From Sordaria brevicollis (taxonomy: Eukaryota > Ascomycota > Sordariomycetes > Sordariales > Sordariaceae): a stretch of 64,000 nucleotides of DNA. The notes below the pieces were generated by a model that ran no database searches, had not been told where the DNA came from, and saw only the letters and a program-made list of their open reading frames with translations. Position numbers and translations under genes: made by a program. Location: the NCBI GenBank assembly GCA_033439795.1, contig JAUTDP010000003.1, forward strand, positions 1,860,001-1,924,000. Direction: 5' to 3'. Below, piece after piece: positions 1 through 13,549 of this stretch. Within the stretch, counting starts at the first letter, position 1. Every line of letters begins with the position of its first letter.

Positions 1-3000
1 ATTAAAAAAGCTTCGGAAAGTAGGGCTCTAAATAGATATCGATAAATACGAATTTTATATATCCTAAATAAAATTCTTAAAATTTATTATTAATATAAAT
101 AGTATTATAATTAACCCTAATAAAGTAATTATTATTAAGGATTAAGTTATCCCTAAGAATTTAAAAGGAATTTAAACTTTTATAGGGTTTTATAATTTTT
201 ATAGGAAATTTATTCGGGAATTCGGGCGTATAATGCGTCTTTTAAACAATTTAATAAGAAAGGACTAGGTATTTATTTAAACGGAAGAGTATTAATAAAC
301 TTTCGAATAGTTGAAAGAAGTATTATTAAATACTCTTATTTTAATATATTATAAATATAAAAATAAAATAAAAATAGAAATAAATACGTTAAATAAAATA
401 TACGCGGGGGTATTATTTTAAAAGAGAATAATCGAAAGTAAGGAGGAGTAATATTTAATTGCCTTTTATTTAAAAATTATAATACCGGTAGAATTTAATT
501 ACCCAATTTATAATAAAGAATTGCTAATAATTATAAAGGGGGTTAAAATATAAAAATTAAAATTAATTAATATTAAAGATTTATTTACTATTATTATAGA
601 TTATTAAACGTTAGAATATTTTTTAACGAAAAAATTATTAAATTCGAAATAAACGGTTTAATTAAAGGCTTTATTAACGTATAATTTTCAAATAATCTAT
701 AGGCTTAAGAAGGATAATATTATCGTTGACGTATTATTAAGGAAATTAAAAAATATAAAAATAATAATCGAAAGGAAAAAAATATAAAAGATATTACAAT
801 TGTTTAAAAAGGAAAGAGAAGTATTTATATATATTGGAAATAAAAGGGAGGAATTAATTAAAGTAACGGAGTTAAATTAATAAAAAACGACTTTAAAAAA
901 CGATAAATTAAAAAATAACGTCGAAGGAAGCCTCTTAATAGAGTAGGCCTTATAAGTTAACCGAATAGCGGATTCGATTTCTATCTATAGGATTAAAATA
1001 GAAAAAGGAAATGAACGTTTAATTAAATTATAAGATTTAATATTCTATAATAATAAATTTATTATACTAAATACGGATAATTTATATATAAAAATTATTA
1101 AAGAATATTACGATACCTTATTAATAACCTACTTAGGAAGAAATAAAATTAAATTGATCGTAGTAATATAATATTAATAATTTGGATTAATAATTAACGT
1201 AGACCGATATATAAATAATTATTAAATATATTAATCTTCGAAGGTACTTAGGGATAAAATTCCTAAATTATTAAAAACCGAACTTCTAGGAAAGAATTAT
1301 AGAATTTAGGAATTACTAATTATAAATTTCAAAAATATACCCAAAAATAAGAAAGGTTATAATAATATACTAATTATTATCGATTAATATTCTAAAATAT
1401 TATAGTACGCCCTTTATAAAAATACGGTAATAAGGGTTGGGATAGCCTTATTATATTAATAAAGACCCTATAAGTTAATAGAATTGCTTAAAAAAGTAAT
1501 TAATAATAGAGGTCCGTAATTCGTATCGGAATTTATATAAGAATTATTATAATTATTAGGCATCTAATAGAAATTAAATACCGTAAGATATTCTTAAATA
1601 GTTAAATAAGCGGAAATTATAAATTAATATTTAAATTAAAAATTAAGGCCCTTTATTTCCTATAATTAAAATAATTAATTAAACCTCCTACCGGTTATAA
1701 ATTTCGTATAGAATACTTTACCCTATAAAAATTTAAATAGGCTATTACTATACAAAATTATATTAAAATACCGTAGATTCTTCTTAATTATCGATTAGAC
1801 CAATACTATAATAAATAATAACGCTAAGGAGAAATTATTTAGGACTGAAGTAAAAAAAATAGTAAAAAAATTATATAATACTTAGGATAAAGTATATAAA
1901 GCGGTAAAAAAAGTATAAATTAAATAAATAACGTAAATAAATCGATATTAACGAATTTTTAACTTTAATATCGGGGATAAAATTTTTATTATTAAAAAAA
2001 TATAATTAATAAATAAACCGAATAATAAATTAGATTTTCCCCTTATAAGAATACTTTATAAAATTACCGTAATAAAAGAATATTTATATAAAGTGGACGT
2101 ACTACTAATTTAGCGGGGATTTAAAATATTTTACGCAAATAGGTTATAAAAAGACCCAAATAATCTATTCCCGGGATAAATTAACGAAAACCCAATAAGA
2201 GAAATTATTAATAACGAAAAAGAATAGGAAATTTAAAATATTATTATAAGTAAATTCGTAGGAGGGTATTTAAAATACTAAATATATTAGAAAGGATAGG
2301 ACCTAAACCCGATATAATATACGGTTATAAATTGTAAAAACGTAATAAAAAAATTCTAAAAATATTACGAAACGAATAAAAAGAAATTAAAATTATTAAA
2401 GCGGTTATATTATTAATTTAAAATTATAGAAGAAAATACTATAATAAAAGAGTATATTAACGATAATAAACTTATGGAAATTTCGCCGGACGGTAAAAAA
2501 TTAAAGAAATTTTAATATAAAAAATAAAAAAGGAAATTCCCCCGTCTTAATTATACGCCCCACCCGAATCCCTTATATTTTAAACTTTATAACGAAACGT
2601 TAATAAAAAACGAAAGATAGCGCATTACTTATAGCGGCGTATATCCCCTTATACCCCCGACCTTCGAATTTACTACCTATATAGTATTTTTAATCCTATA
2701 ATTAATAGAAATGATAATAATTATAAAGGGAGAAAAATATAATTATATTAATATAAATAGGAAGTGAACGCGGGTTTCTATAATCTATATTATTAATAAC
2801 GGCTATTATTTATTAATAGTAAACCGCTATACTATAAGCGTCCCCGTAATACCCCTTTCGGGGTTAATAATAATCGAAGCGAGAAAGTACGCTTATAAAA
2901 GTATAGGGGAAAAGATATTAAAAGGATATTAGAAAAATATAAGGAGGAAACGGTAGAAGAATCGTAATAAGAAGGGGATAAATAGATAGTAATAAGAGAG

Positions 3001-3559
3001 TAAAGGGATTTTAGCGTTAATTTTACTCTTCCGTCCGATATTTTTAAAATCGGACGTACGTTTTACGGTATTTAATATTAACTATTCATCCTTTTTATTT
3101 CTTTTCTTTCTTCTTTCGGCTTTAGGATTGAACCTTCTTCCGGAGGGGGGGTAATATTATAATATAGTAGGATAGGTATTAGGGATAAGGTATTAGACCT
3201 ATAATATATCGGATAGAATAAAGTTTAACCCCTTATCGATAAGATAAATCCGGATTAGGAAGGCGATATAGGACGGTAGAACTTAATTTATATACCAGAC
3301 TCACGATACCTTCGTTTAATAACCTTCCCTTTCCTTCCTTATACTTAATTTTACTTTAAATTGTAGCTTCTAGTCTTGCAGTTTATCTCTCGTAGGATCA
3401 CGCTCTCACAGCCTATAATTTAGTATTTAATACTTTAAAGAAAGAAGAAGAGGACGGGCTTGGAAATTTGGGAATAATTTCACTTTTACTACTTCGGGAC
3501 TATATTTCGCTCGAAGGGGAGTATTAAAGGGTACCCTTATCTACCCTATCTTAGTATTA
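1..3559 (+). mobile_element. RIP-mutated Ty3/gypsy chromovirus, 3' part
   Basis: The left window edge cuts this element. Translating the plus strand while tolerating stops gives the order expected of the 3' half of a Ty3/gypsy pol. The RT/RNase H junction (PKNLKGI then TFIGFYNFYRKFI) is at about 152-226 and RNase H at about 380-720. A zinc-binding integrase N-terminus starts near 1090, and the integrase core (VINNRGP then FVSEFI) is near 1490-1560. A chromodomain-like end is at about 2260-2400. Stops are TAA/TAG where CAA, CAG or TGG are expected. CA and TG dinucleotides are nearly absent while CG persists, which is typical of RIP. The element must be inactive. Gag, protease and most of RT lie outside the window. 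Confidence 0.85.
3152..3559 (+). repeat. Probable 3' LTR of the left-edge gypsy element
   Basis: A purine tract with a run of G (about 3141-3151) lies just after the degraded pol sequence, as a polypurine tract precedes a 3' LTR. The following 400 bases begin TAATATTA (a RIP form of TG...) and could end TAGTATTA near 3559. The left LTR is outside the window, so both ends are estimates. A pyrimidine-rich tract (about 3605-3645) follows, and nothing else is seen before the next gene. Confidence 0.45.
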
Positions 3560-3823
3560 TCGATCTGTATATGGATTTTATTCTTGTATATATATCGAGG
3601 AATTCTCCCTCTCTCCCTCTCTCCTCCTCTTTCTTCTTCTTCAATTAACAAGTTCACCACCATTCTACACATACTCTTTACTCGTGATGCCTTCGTTCCT
3701 CTCGTTCCTCTATCCACTTCAACACCCCGGTCCTACTTATACTAGCGGCAACATCATAGCCTTCGAGGCTCCTGTCAAATCTCAATTGTACTTCTACAAC
3801 CCCCACCACGTTCAATTTGACTC

Positions 3824-5515
3824 CTATTTCGGCTCCATTGATCCTCCCTCCACCCAACTCGTCACCATCCTCTCCACATCCCACAAGAAATTGTCCACAT
3901 TTTCCTTGCTATGCCACGTCTCATTATACGCGCAACTCAACTCCAACACCCCGTCAAACGTGCCCAAAAACACCCCCAACCCATTCGTCAGTTCCTCACC
4001 CGTCACCCACGGTCTGTGCACCTCCAGTTTTCCTTCCTTCCCATCTTCCCCCCCTGCATCCAGCCCCAAATCATGCCACTTCCCCACAACCCTATCCACA
4101 ACACCCATACTACTAATACTAACACTCGGCACCTCTTTAGGCTTCGGCACCTCCATCTTTTCCTCCCCTTTTAACACCGCCTCTGGCAGGGAGGGTGTCC
4201 AATCCTTCCAGATGGCTGGCGCCAAAGCGTAATGGAGTTTATCATCCCTTACTCCTTCGTAGAACTGCCTTATCTTTCCCAACACCTCTTCGTACTCCTT
4301 CCGTCTTTCGGCTCCATCCGGCGGTAAAGAAGAGGACATATCGACAATTAGTTTGCTGGCGGGGAGGGAATGGTAAACTGACACGCAGTGCGCCGGGCTG
4401 TCATAGGGCGGAAGGCAGGAGGGACGTTCGTTGCGGAGGAGGTAGTTGGTGTAGCGGACTTTTTGACCACTTCCTGGTTGTGGTTTGGGATACTGGTAAG
4501 CGATTGCGGCGGTGCGGGTGAGTGGCAGGTTACGCAGCGATAGGGCGATGGCGGCGTGGAAGAGGTGGGTTACTGTTGTGCCGGGGTGGTTGGTTTTGAG
4601 GTAGGTGGTTATGGAAGTGGTGAGGGAGGGGGAAAGGAAGTGGGAGGTGCGTTGGTGTTTACCGGGGTGGAGGTAGGAAGGGCCGAGGGGGTGGGGGATG
4701 CCGATGTTCATCGGCGGCGGCGTCTCGTTTTGGGAGTCGGGGTTGGGTGGGGGTTGGGAGGGGGACGTGATGGAAGATGCCATGGCGTCGAGACGAGCTT
4801 GTTGCTCTGGTGTTGGAACAGAAGGAACGTTTGCGGCAACCCGGTAAGGCGGACTGAGGTTTGATGCTTCGGACCCGTCAAAGATGGGCAACTCGCGGAA
4901 GAAGTCTCCCTCGCGGAAGGCAGCGGCTGTTTTGGTGACGAGGGAGTTGAGGAGTTGGAGGGTGCCGATGCCGTCTATGATGTCGTGCGGAGAACGCAGG
5001 ATGAGGTCACGGCGGACGGTTGAAGGGTCTTCCTTGGATGAAGTCGCAGCGGGACAGACGACGAACAGAGTGGCAATGTTGGGAGCCGGAGGGTCGGAGT
5101 TGGCCCATTCTTCACCTGTTTGACCTGTTTTTATCACTTGGAAGGTTTTGTCCAGCCATGCCTTGGTTGATGCATCGTCGGGGATGGTCCGGTAGGACTT
5201 TTTCCATTTTCCGTCGAGAGCGTCGTAGTGGACGTGGGAAGCGATGGTTGGTGTTTCATAGCGTTGTCGGAGCCATGCGATGCGGAGGGAATCGTCAAGT
5301 CGCTTGGATACAACTTCTGGACTCTCGTCGTCAGGGACTTTGATGGTCAAGGAGATGTGGCCGGTGATGGCAAAGTGCATTCGGCCGGTTCCTTCGTAGA
5401 GCTTTATGAGGGTGGAGTAGAACACTTCTGCTTCGTCGGCATCGCGCTGCCATAGCCCGGGACGGATTTGACGCCAGGTGTAGTCGTCGCGTTTGAGACC
5501 GGCTTTGACCCTCAT
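3824..5515 (-). CDS. Tri3-like CoA-dependent acyltransferase
   Basis: Intronless 563-residue protein starting at an ATG at 5515. It resembles fungal O-acetyltransferases of the condensation/chloramphenicol-acetyltransferase fold, closest by eye to the trichothecene 15-O-acetyltransferase (Tri3) group. Such enzymes move an acetyl group from acetyl-CoA to a hydroxyl of a secondary metabolite in the cytosol. The active-site HxxxDG motif is intact: SPHDIIDG, with His177 and Asp181. The N-terminal IRPGLWQRD and EGTGRMHFAITGH segments and the C-terminal TFDGVLELSCAYNE segment match the family layout, and the length is normal. No other biosynthetic gene adjoins it. It sits alone between RIP-mutated transposons yet shows no stops or RIP bias. 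The substrate cannot be inferred, and family resemblance does not show that the organism makes trichothecenes. Confidence 0.75.
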   Translation of the reverse strand: MRVKAGLKRDDYTWRQIRPGLWQRDADEAEVFYSTLIKLYEGTGRMHFAITGHISLTIKVPDDESPEVVSKRLDDSLRIAWLRQRYETPTIASHVHYDALDGKWKKSYRTIPDDASTKAWLDKTFQVIKTGQTGEEWANSDPPAPNIATLFVVCPAATSSKEDPSTVRRDLILRSPHDIIDGIGTLQLLNSLVTKTAAAFREGDFFRELPIFDGSEASNLSPPYRVAANVPSVPTPEQQARLDAMASSITSPSQPPPNPDSQNETPPPMNIGIPHPLGPSYLHPGKHQRTSHFLSPSLTTSITTYLKTNHPGTTVTHLFHAAIALSLRNLPLTRTAAIAYQYPKPQPGSGQKVRYTNYLLRNERPSCLPPYDSPAHCVSVYHSLPASKLIVDMSSSLPPDGAERRKEYEEVLGKIRQFYEGVRDDKLHYALAPAIWKDWTPSLPEAVLKGEEKMEVPKPKEVPSVSISSMGVVDRVVGKWHDLGLDAGGEDGKEGKLEVHRPWVTGEELTNGLGVFLGTFDGVLELSCAYNETWHSKENVDNFLWDVERMVTSWVEGGSMEPK

Positions 5516-5759
5516 TTTGGGACCCTCAGGAGCTCAACACCAAGGGGTGGAGTCGTGATGTTTTGGTGTCGAAAAAGGGGGGAGTAAACAAGGAGTGGGG
5601 TCTTGCGTTGGCTTGGCAACCGAACCAATAGTTCTTGGCGAAGTTACGACCTCTCGTTTTGGTGATGTCAATAATGCTGAAGTTGTGAGAATAGGATTCT
5701 GGAGGGTTTTACTAGTATTCGGCGGGAGGACAATTCGTTATCCTCCCCCCTTCCCCGGC

Positions 5760-8700
5760 TTTTAAACTATATACTCCTATTGGCTAAATAGGCTACGTAC
5801 TCCTATTGGCTATAAAAGGTGGTTTATTGGTCCGTATACAAATCCTTCTATATAAATGAATTTAGCGAAAATTTTATACCCCGCTTCTTCCTTCTCCCTT
5901 TTTCCCTTTAATTATTACCGTCCAACCTTTACGCCTTATTATTTTCGCCTTCCTACCCCGTTTTCGTATCCCCGGGTATAATAACTATTAAATTATAAAT
6001 ATTTATAAATACTTCGTATACGTATACGCATTTTTCGGGTTATTTTCGGAATATTTTCGGTTAACGTTTACCTTTTTTTTAAATTAATATAATTCTTCCC
6101 GTTAAACCCCCGGGCGAAAAAAAATAATTTAAAATTAAAAATATAAAACTTTATAATAGCGTTGCTAACCCCCCCGGTAACCCTTTATAAATTTCTATTA
6201 ATTTATAAACCTTAAGTAATAATTTTATTTAACCCCCGAACGACCTACCCCCGTCCCTTAAGAAAAATTTATCCCTAGCGCCCTTACTCCCCCTTTTTTT
6301 ATTCGTATTGCCTTAATTTCCGCCCTATCCGGAAATAAATATTAAAAAGGCTTTATAAATTAAATCGCTAAATATAAAATTAAACGGTTTAATTATTAAT
6401 AACGACGATTTTATAATATAATTTAAAATTAATTATATTAATAGTAAAAACCCTCCCGTTTTATATATAATGATAAATAAAATATTAGTAAATAATTAAT
6501 AATATACCTTTTATATTTATTTATACCCTATTAATTATTACGAAAGGTCTTTTGTAATTTAGTTTTTAAAAAGTCCGTTAACGATAATTAGTAAAAGGAA
6601 ATATGCAATACCCGTACGGCGCGTTATAAAGTTTAATTTATTATTATGGTTAATTAAGAAATATAAAGCTACGGCTATATTACGTAGCGTAGTATTTTTA
6701 TAATTTATATTATAGTATAAAATATTATAAAGGGTGCGTATTATAATTATTATATAAATTCGGGCGGTATAGTGTATATATATTATATAAATTATAATAT
6801 TAATAATTTACGTAAGTATAAAATCGAAAAGGTTAAGGAGTTTATTAGCGGTATTAGAATATATTTATAGTATAGATAATAATAAATATAAGCGTAAATT
6901 TTTCTTTTTTTTCTTTTCTTTTCCTTCTTTTCGTTCTTTTTTTTTATTTATCCAATTTACGCGAATTATACTAATTTATACCTTTTGTATAGTTTACCCG
7001 AAATTATAGCCTTTGCAGATTATTAATAAACCTTATATATATAACCGCCCCCGGTTATATTTAGCCTACCGTCTCTTTTACCGTTTATCCCCCCTAATAT
7101 AAATTCTAAGGCGCTAAAAATTATAGGCAATTAATTTACGGCTTTAGGTATAATTTACTTTAAAGCTATAAAGGTTAAACGGGTTTAAAAGAACGTTATA
7201 TATTAAGTTTTCGGTTATAATTTTCGGCCCCGAAAGTAGCTTTTAAATAATTTTCGTATTTATTTACTACTAATTTACATTATACTTTCTCTATTTAATA
7301 ATTTTTACCTATATATATAATTTATATAATATAAATTATTCGATTAAAAATATAATAATATATAAATAAATAATAATAAGGTAAATATAATGAATAGAAT
7401 AATAAATTTTTCAAAAATTTTCGAAAGGTTCTTAGAAGGAGGTTATATTATATTAATAATAATAAGTATATAAGGTAAAAAATAATAAAAATAATAAAGG
7501 AAATATTTTAAATAACCCGTATAATAATATTTATACTAACGCTTTTAATTAAACTTCGTTACGTAAACGTCTATTTACTTTAAATTTAACCCTTTATAGA
7601 AATATATAAATATTATCTATAATTATAACTCTATTTATAATTATGTAAAATTAATTATAATTAAAAACGTAATTGCGTAAATTAATACTAATATATTTAA
7701 AGGATTACTTTTAATTTTTATTAATAATTATAAAAAAGTAGAATTAGACCGGAAATTATATACGTTTCAATTTATATACCTAATTACCTTCCGTAGTAAA
7801 TAAAATAATACGTAGAGTTAAATGTAATTCCCTAATAAAAATTCCTCCTAAAATCCTTATTTTAATTATATTCCTCCCTAATTTTATAATTATTAATTTC
7901 GTATTATTATATATACCGCTTTTAGGGTATAAATTCCATAATAATAAAATGGGCGTATTTTTCTTTAAAGTTAAATAATTAGGTAGAAACCCCGTAAAGT
8001 TTAAGGATTGAAAATATTTTAGTATAAGCGTTAAAGCCCGAAGCTTATCTTTAAATAAATTAATTATATTTATAACTAAGTAATTTATATTTTTACTTTC
8101 TATATAAAATAAAATTTCGTTATTTACATCCTTAATAATTACGTTACGGGTATAAAGAATAACTTTATCCGCGAAAATAGAATAATTCGTAAAAATTATA
8201 GTAAAAAAGGACGTAGGGTAAATATATTATAAAAATACTTTTTCTATAATAATAATAAACGTAGCCGGAAAAGGTTAAATTTAATTTATTTAATAATAAG
8301 GAGGGTAATAAAATAAATTATATAATTATTATATAAACGAACGGGTCTATTCGGTATTTTTATAAATATATATATTTTCCGTAAGGCGTAAAATTTTTAT
8401 ATTTTCCTAAATAGGAGAAGATTTAAAATAGGCCGAAATAATATCCGTATAATTACCCTTCTTTTTTATAGGTAAAATTTAAGCGAAATCCCTTCCGAAA
8501 ATTATAAGGATATTTCTAAAACGCATTCTTAAACGGTTTAAAAGGTCTTGTAAGGAATAATTTACAACTTCTATATACCCGCGGTCTTATATAGGAACTT
8601 TGTCCTAAATAATTAAAAAGGTTTATTTAATAAATTTATATAAATTAATATTTTTTTTAATATTATAATAAATAGGATTAGAAACGTCGAAAGGGATTTT

Positions 8701-11700
8701 GAAACGGGAGTGTATAATTTTATTACTATTTAATAATAGAGCCGTAATGCCCGAAGAAATTACGTATAAAATTATTTTACCCTAAATACGAAAATACGAA
8801 TATAAATTTCGATAAACGAAAATTTTACTAATATTTCCTAATCCCTAAATAAGGAAAAATATACTTTCGGGATTACTTTCGAATATTTTAATAATTTTAT
8901 TAAAAATTATAGCCTATTTAAAATTGAATTAAGATTATATAATTTTATACGAACGTTATTATTCGGTATAATCGTAATTTAGCTTTTATTATAAAAAGGA
9001 GTTTCCGTTTAACGTTTCCTAATTGAAAATAGGTTTAAAAAGGTATATTGAGGAAAGAATTTGGTCTAATTACGTAAAGTATTGGCTAATAAAGTATAGA
9101 TTGTAATTAAAATAAGGGTTTTCTAAATTTAAAGGAATGTTAATTATAATTGTAATTTTACGGGGTAAATTATTATAAAATAAATACGCAAATTTATCCT
9201 AAATAATTTGCGGCTATACGATAATATTCCTATTTATTAAGTAAATAGCGAAAAAATACTATAATTAGCGTTTAATTTATTAAATATTAATTTCTTCGAA
9301 TAAAACCTTTTAGCGAAAATTGTCCTCTAATAGCTTATGGCGTATATAAGCCTCTTTAAACGTAATATATATTATATTATTTATAGTATGTAAATTTTCG
9401 AAAGAGGTCGGGCTAAATATAATTATTAATAATAAACGTAAATAAAACCGTTCGTTTATAGAAGGGGGTATATAAAAAATACGCTTAATAATTATAAATT
9501 ATTAACGTAATTTTTAAATTTTATTTTTTATATCCTATATAAACCGGGAAGGAAAGTCTCCGTAAAGAAATTATTAACCGTCTATATATTATATATTATA
9601 TTTAAAGAAAGCTGTAAATTTTATCCGCCTAGTATTTTCGGCCTTTTTTTATACTTTTTCTAAATTTAAATTAACCTAAAAAGTAATAAAAGGGTTATTT
9701 TTTAAATATATAGGCAGGGAAATTACTAACGGATATTCTTCGTAAATAGTATATTTTATAGAGCGAATAAAAGTTTCCGCTAAATTTATATACTATATAA
9801 ATATATACGATTTAATTTTATCCGGGTTTATAAATTCCAAAGTAATCCTATCCGTACCTTTATAAATATATTTATAAATATACTTTACGGCGTTAACGGT
9901 CGAGTAAATTTCTATATTAATATAATAATTATATTTAAAGATTAAATACGGATTATATAATATAATTATATTATTACGTATAATAAAATCCTTTTTAATT
10001 ACCTTTTTAATAATATAAATATTATTATTATAATGCTTATAAAAAGGGTAGCCGGAATTACTAATGGTTATTTTATTAACGAAAGGTTTTAGGAAGCCCT
10101 TTTTATATTTATGTATACCGTTCTTATTCTTTTCGTCTATAATTATATATAGGGCGTTCGGGTTATTTAAATTATAAAGTCTATAAATTAATATATTACC
10201 TACTAAGCGAATAAACCGTTTATTAAAATTTTCTTTAAATAAAAGGAGTTTTATACGGATAATACAATTTATAATTTAAAGTTTTAAATATACGTTTTAA
10301 AAATCCCTATCTAAGAATATTAAGAAATAGTAATACGGAAGGCTACGTTTTTAAAATTTTAAAATCTATATAATACCTATACACTTCCCGAAAAGATTAT
10401 TCTTAATTTCCTTAATAATTATATTTACTTTTATATTAAAAACCCGATTAATAATATTTAAACGGTCCGTAATATTTTAGCCGTTAAATATAATTATAAT
10501 TTTTAATTAATTCGGATTTACTATTATAGTAATAAAAAAGGTAAATTTTCTAAATTTATAGGTTATAGCTATAGAGTTTTAATAATACTTTATTTTATAA
10601 CGGGTATTTCTAATATATAATACGGGTATAATTAATCTTTAACCGATATTTAATGTAATTTCCTAATTATTTATAACGTAAATCCAATCCGATAAATACT
10701 AATAAAATTCTATACGGATTTCCTTTTAATATTACCGTAATTAATTTAATTTATATTAATCGTTGGAAGTATAATAGTCTATTAATTATTACTAAAAGAG
10801 CCTCCCGAATTAAAAGGGAATTAAAAGGTCTATACGTAAATATAAGTAAAACCGAACCTATTTATTCTTATTAATTATATTATCCTTGCGGATATTTAAA
10901 TTAATATAAAATAGAATTTTATAAAAATTATAATTATTATTCGGGAATATAAACGGATATATTAAAGGAAAATATATTTTATAAATAATAAAAATACGCT
11001 TAAAGAAATTAGAACCCCGTTTATTAAAAATAATAAACCGTATAGAATTAATTATACCGTCTTTACGTACCTTATTTTATTCATTAAATATATTTAAAAG
11101 GATTATAATTATTTTATTAACCGTAAGAAGGTTTTCGCGCTTCTAATTAACCCCTTCTTTAATTACTAATTATAAATATATTTAAATATTAATTTCTACC
11201 TAAATATTATTATATAAATATATATTTAAACGTTCCTTTATAGTATTATATTACTTTATATATAGGTTTTTACAATATCGGAAGGACGTAAAGTTTTTTA
11301 CAAATTCAAAATTTAAATCCCCGAACGCTTCTAATCGACGGCTAATTTATATTTACGTAATATTTAATATAGAAGGATTATAAATATATAATTACGCGTA
11401 AATAAATTACTTATTAATTTTAAACTTTAAAGGCCCGTATAAATAATATAAAGTATTTTATATTTAGAAATTTCTCAATCCCTAACCGCCTTTAATATAT
11501 AACTTTTCCGTATACTATATAAAAATAAACGTAAAAGCGTTATTATAATATTATATATTATTACGGAAGTTTTATATCCGTTAATTATCCCCTATAAAGA
11601 ATTTACGTAAGAAATATAATAAAGGTTTTTATAATAGAAGGGAAATTTAACCTTTCGAATAATAATTATTAAATTTATTATTTATACCCTATAATTTATA

Positions 11701-12400
11701 TATTAATAGGGTATAATTTAAAAGGCCCGTAAAGTATTTATTTAAAGTTATTCGTTTTTTTAATATAAAGCCCCGTAATATCTATAAATAATATTTATAA
11801 ATTCTAAATTAACGTAAAGGGTAGTCGGGATACCGTTTATAGGAATTTAAATATTAGGTTTGCTAGGGCGTAAACCCTATATATTTATAAATATAAGTAT
11901 TAATAATCCCTAATCGATTATATTATATATAGTTTTTTAATAAGTATTTATTTAAGCCTTTTACTATTCGTTTCGTATATTATATTACTATATATAATTA
12001 AATTTTATAAATACTTTATACCCTTTATAAATCCTATATAATTAATTGCGAGTATTAAGGGTGAATTTAAATAAAGGTTTATTTCTTCGGTAAATAATAT
12101 AATAAAAGGTTTACGAATTGAATATACGTATTATAAAACGGCTACGGCTATAACTACGGGAAATACCGCGCGGCATTTTCGGGGGTAAACGTTATTATAT
12201 TATTATTTATTATTATTTATTACCGTATAAATATATATTGCGGGAGAAAATTTTAAACGGTAAGTGGTAGGAATAGTCGCTAATAAAAAGTACTATTTTT
12301 AATATTAGGTTTAATAATTTCTTTGCGGGTAAAAACTATAGTTTTCGTCCGTGCGATAATAGACTGTTAGTGCGTGCGTACTCCAATATGGAGACTGCCC
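5760..12400 (-). mobile_element. RIP-mutated Helitron
   Basis: Very AT-rich tract with almost no CA/TG. The minus strand encodes, with many RIP stops, a Helitron Rep-helicase described in the next entry. Helitrons move by rolling-circle replication and leave no target duplication. I could not fix the TC and CTRR ends, so the limits are simply where base composition changes. The 5760-7500 part, 3' of the ORF in element orientation, holds no recognisable protein. Short direct repeats of TACTCCTATTGGCTA occur near 5775-5815. Bases 5516-5759 are the upstream region of the acyltransferase gene, with no clear motif. Confidence 0.75.
7530..11700 (-). pseudogene. Helitron Rep-helicase ORF (RIP-disrupted)
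   Basis: Reading the minus strand with stops tolerated gives Helitron landmarks in the right order. A segment like IRQYNNALAF is near 11560. The Rep-type SPRYMxQRYQ...KFGKPTFFITF region is at about 10680-10520. NIEIYSTVNAVKYIYKYIYKG is near 9920-9860 and EEYPLVISLPIYL near 9750-9715. The Pif1-like helicase Walker B/motif III segment (GRDFAQILP) is near 8490-8460, followed by a LTENI-like segment near 8370. GTRLIITKLG is near 7900 and the C-terminal INKSQGQ...FYIAINRVTTID near 7690-7600. Many TGG/CAA/CAG codons are now TAG/TAA. The protein would have carried HUH nuclease and 5'-3' helicase activities. It is not functional here. Confidence 0.75.
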
Positions 12401-13150
12401 GCAAAAACGCTAATATCCTTAGCCGGAACTTTTAGCGTGCTAGGAGCTATTAGTAAAGTAGAGATGATCGCTCATGACGATCTCAGCTGCCTGAACTGAG
12501 GCTCCCAACAGAGTCAGCGCGGCCCGACGGGCATAGGAGCTGGATCATGTGTGGCCTCTCGGCGTACCAAAAGAGGGAAGCCAAGAAGAGTAGAAGCCCG
12601 ATCTCGTTGGCTGTGCCTACCGATGTTCAGCCAGCATGTTGAAGGGGCAGAGCAAATGCACAGAAGAGGTCTTTCTCTGTGGGCGAAGTTCAGCCGTTGC
12701 GGCCCGAAAGCCCGATCATGACCGGCTGGCCATCATCCAGAAGGAACGATTTGGGTGTGTGGCTGGTGGATTAAGCCCCAAATGCCTGCCGTTGGATTGT
12801 GGCTGAAAGCTTGGGCCACCTCCAAGACGACTTTGGGGATTCGGGGACAGCAGCGGGAAACTTCTCCAATTCTTCTTCTTTTGTTCAACTTTCGTCCCAT
12901 TCTTCAATAAACAACCTCGGTATCTGCGACATGAAATCACACCCAACCACACCTTTTTAAAGCGCCTATCAACGCTTCATGTTATCACTCCTTTTCTTTT
13001 TCTTTTCTTCTCCATCACGCAGTGCTACATTAGTCGGGCTATCAACCCCGCCGGAAGCAACTCACCCCCTCCGCTATCTCCACAACAACGTAACCCTTGA
13101 TATTCTGCCCACAAGCATAGACACTATAGGTACTGTGTGTATCCAAGTAT
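12400..13150. other. Intergenic segment between Helitron and copia element
   Basis: Base composition returns to normal here, so this is probably an old, non-repeated host segment. Two short open frames (12716-12952 minus and 12979-13254 plus) have no recognisable domain, and the second runs into the copia LTR. I see no supported gene. The last five bases (13151-13155, CCTCC, just beyond) are one copy of the copia target duplication. Confidence 0.5.
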
Positions 13151-13155
13151 CCTCC

Positions 13156-13336
13156 TGTTACAATACTGGGTGGCTAGCCTGTAGGGATAACAGGAGTGCA
13201 CGTGACCTAAATAACCGAGGTCTGGAGTCTGAGGGATTTTTACACAATAGCTAAAAATTTATACATCTGCAGAGTCTTATATAATTATATATAATTAAGC
13301 CTTCTTTACTCCCCTAATATTATTACTATTGTAATA
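13156..13336 (+). repeat. 5' LTR of copia element
   Basis: Starts TGTTACAATACTGGG and ends TGTAATA, a RIP form of TGTAACA. It aligns along its length with 18657-18837. The first ~90 bases keep their CA/TG dinucleotides, while the second half is RIP-mutated. Confidence 0.93.
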
Positions 13337-13549
13337 ATTAAGAGTTTTATCGATTCGCTTGAATTACGGTATTAATAACGTTAATAATAACGAAATTAAT
13401 AATAACGATAATATTTTCGAAGATTAATAATATTCGTTTTAATTCCTTTAAGGATTAGCTTACTTAGGAAAATACTTTTATTTCCTAAATTTAGAATTTG
13501 GGCTTATAGGAATATATTAATCCTATAGATCGCTAGCCTTAATTAACGA

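Noticed and set aside
12979..13254. Plus-strand frame of 91 codons
   Set aside because: Runs into the copia LTR at 13156, so the frame is a chance join of flank and repeat.
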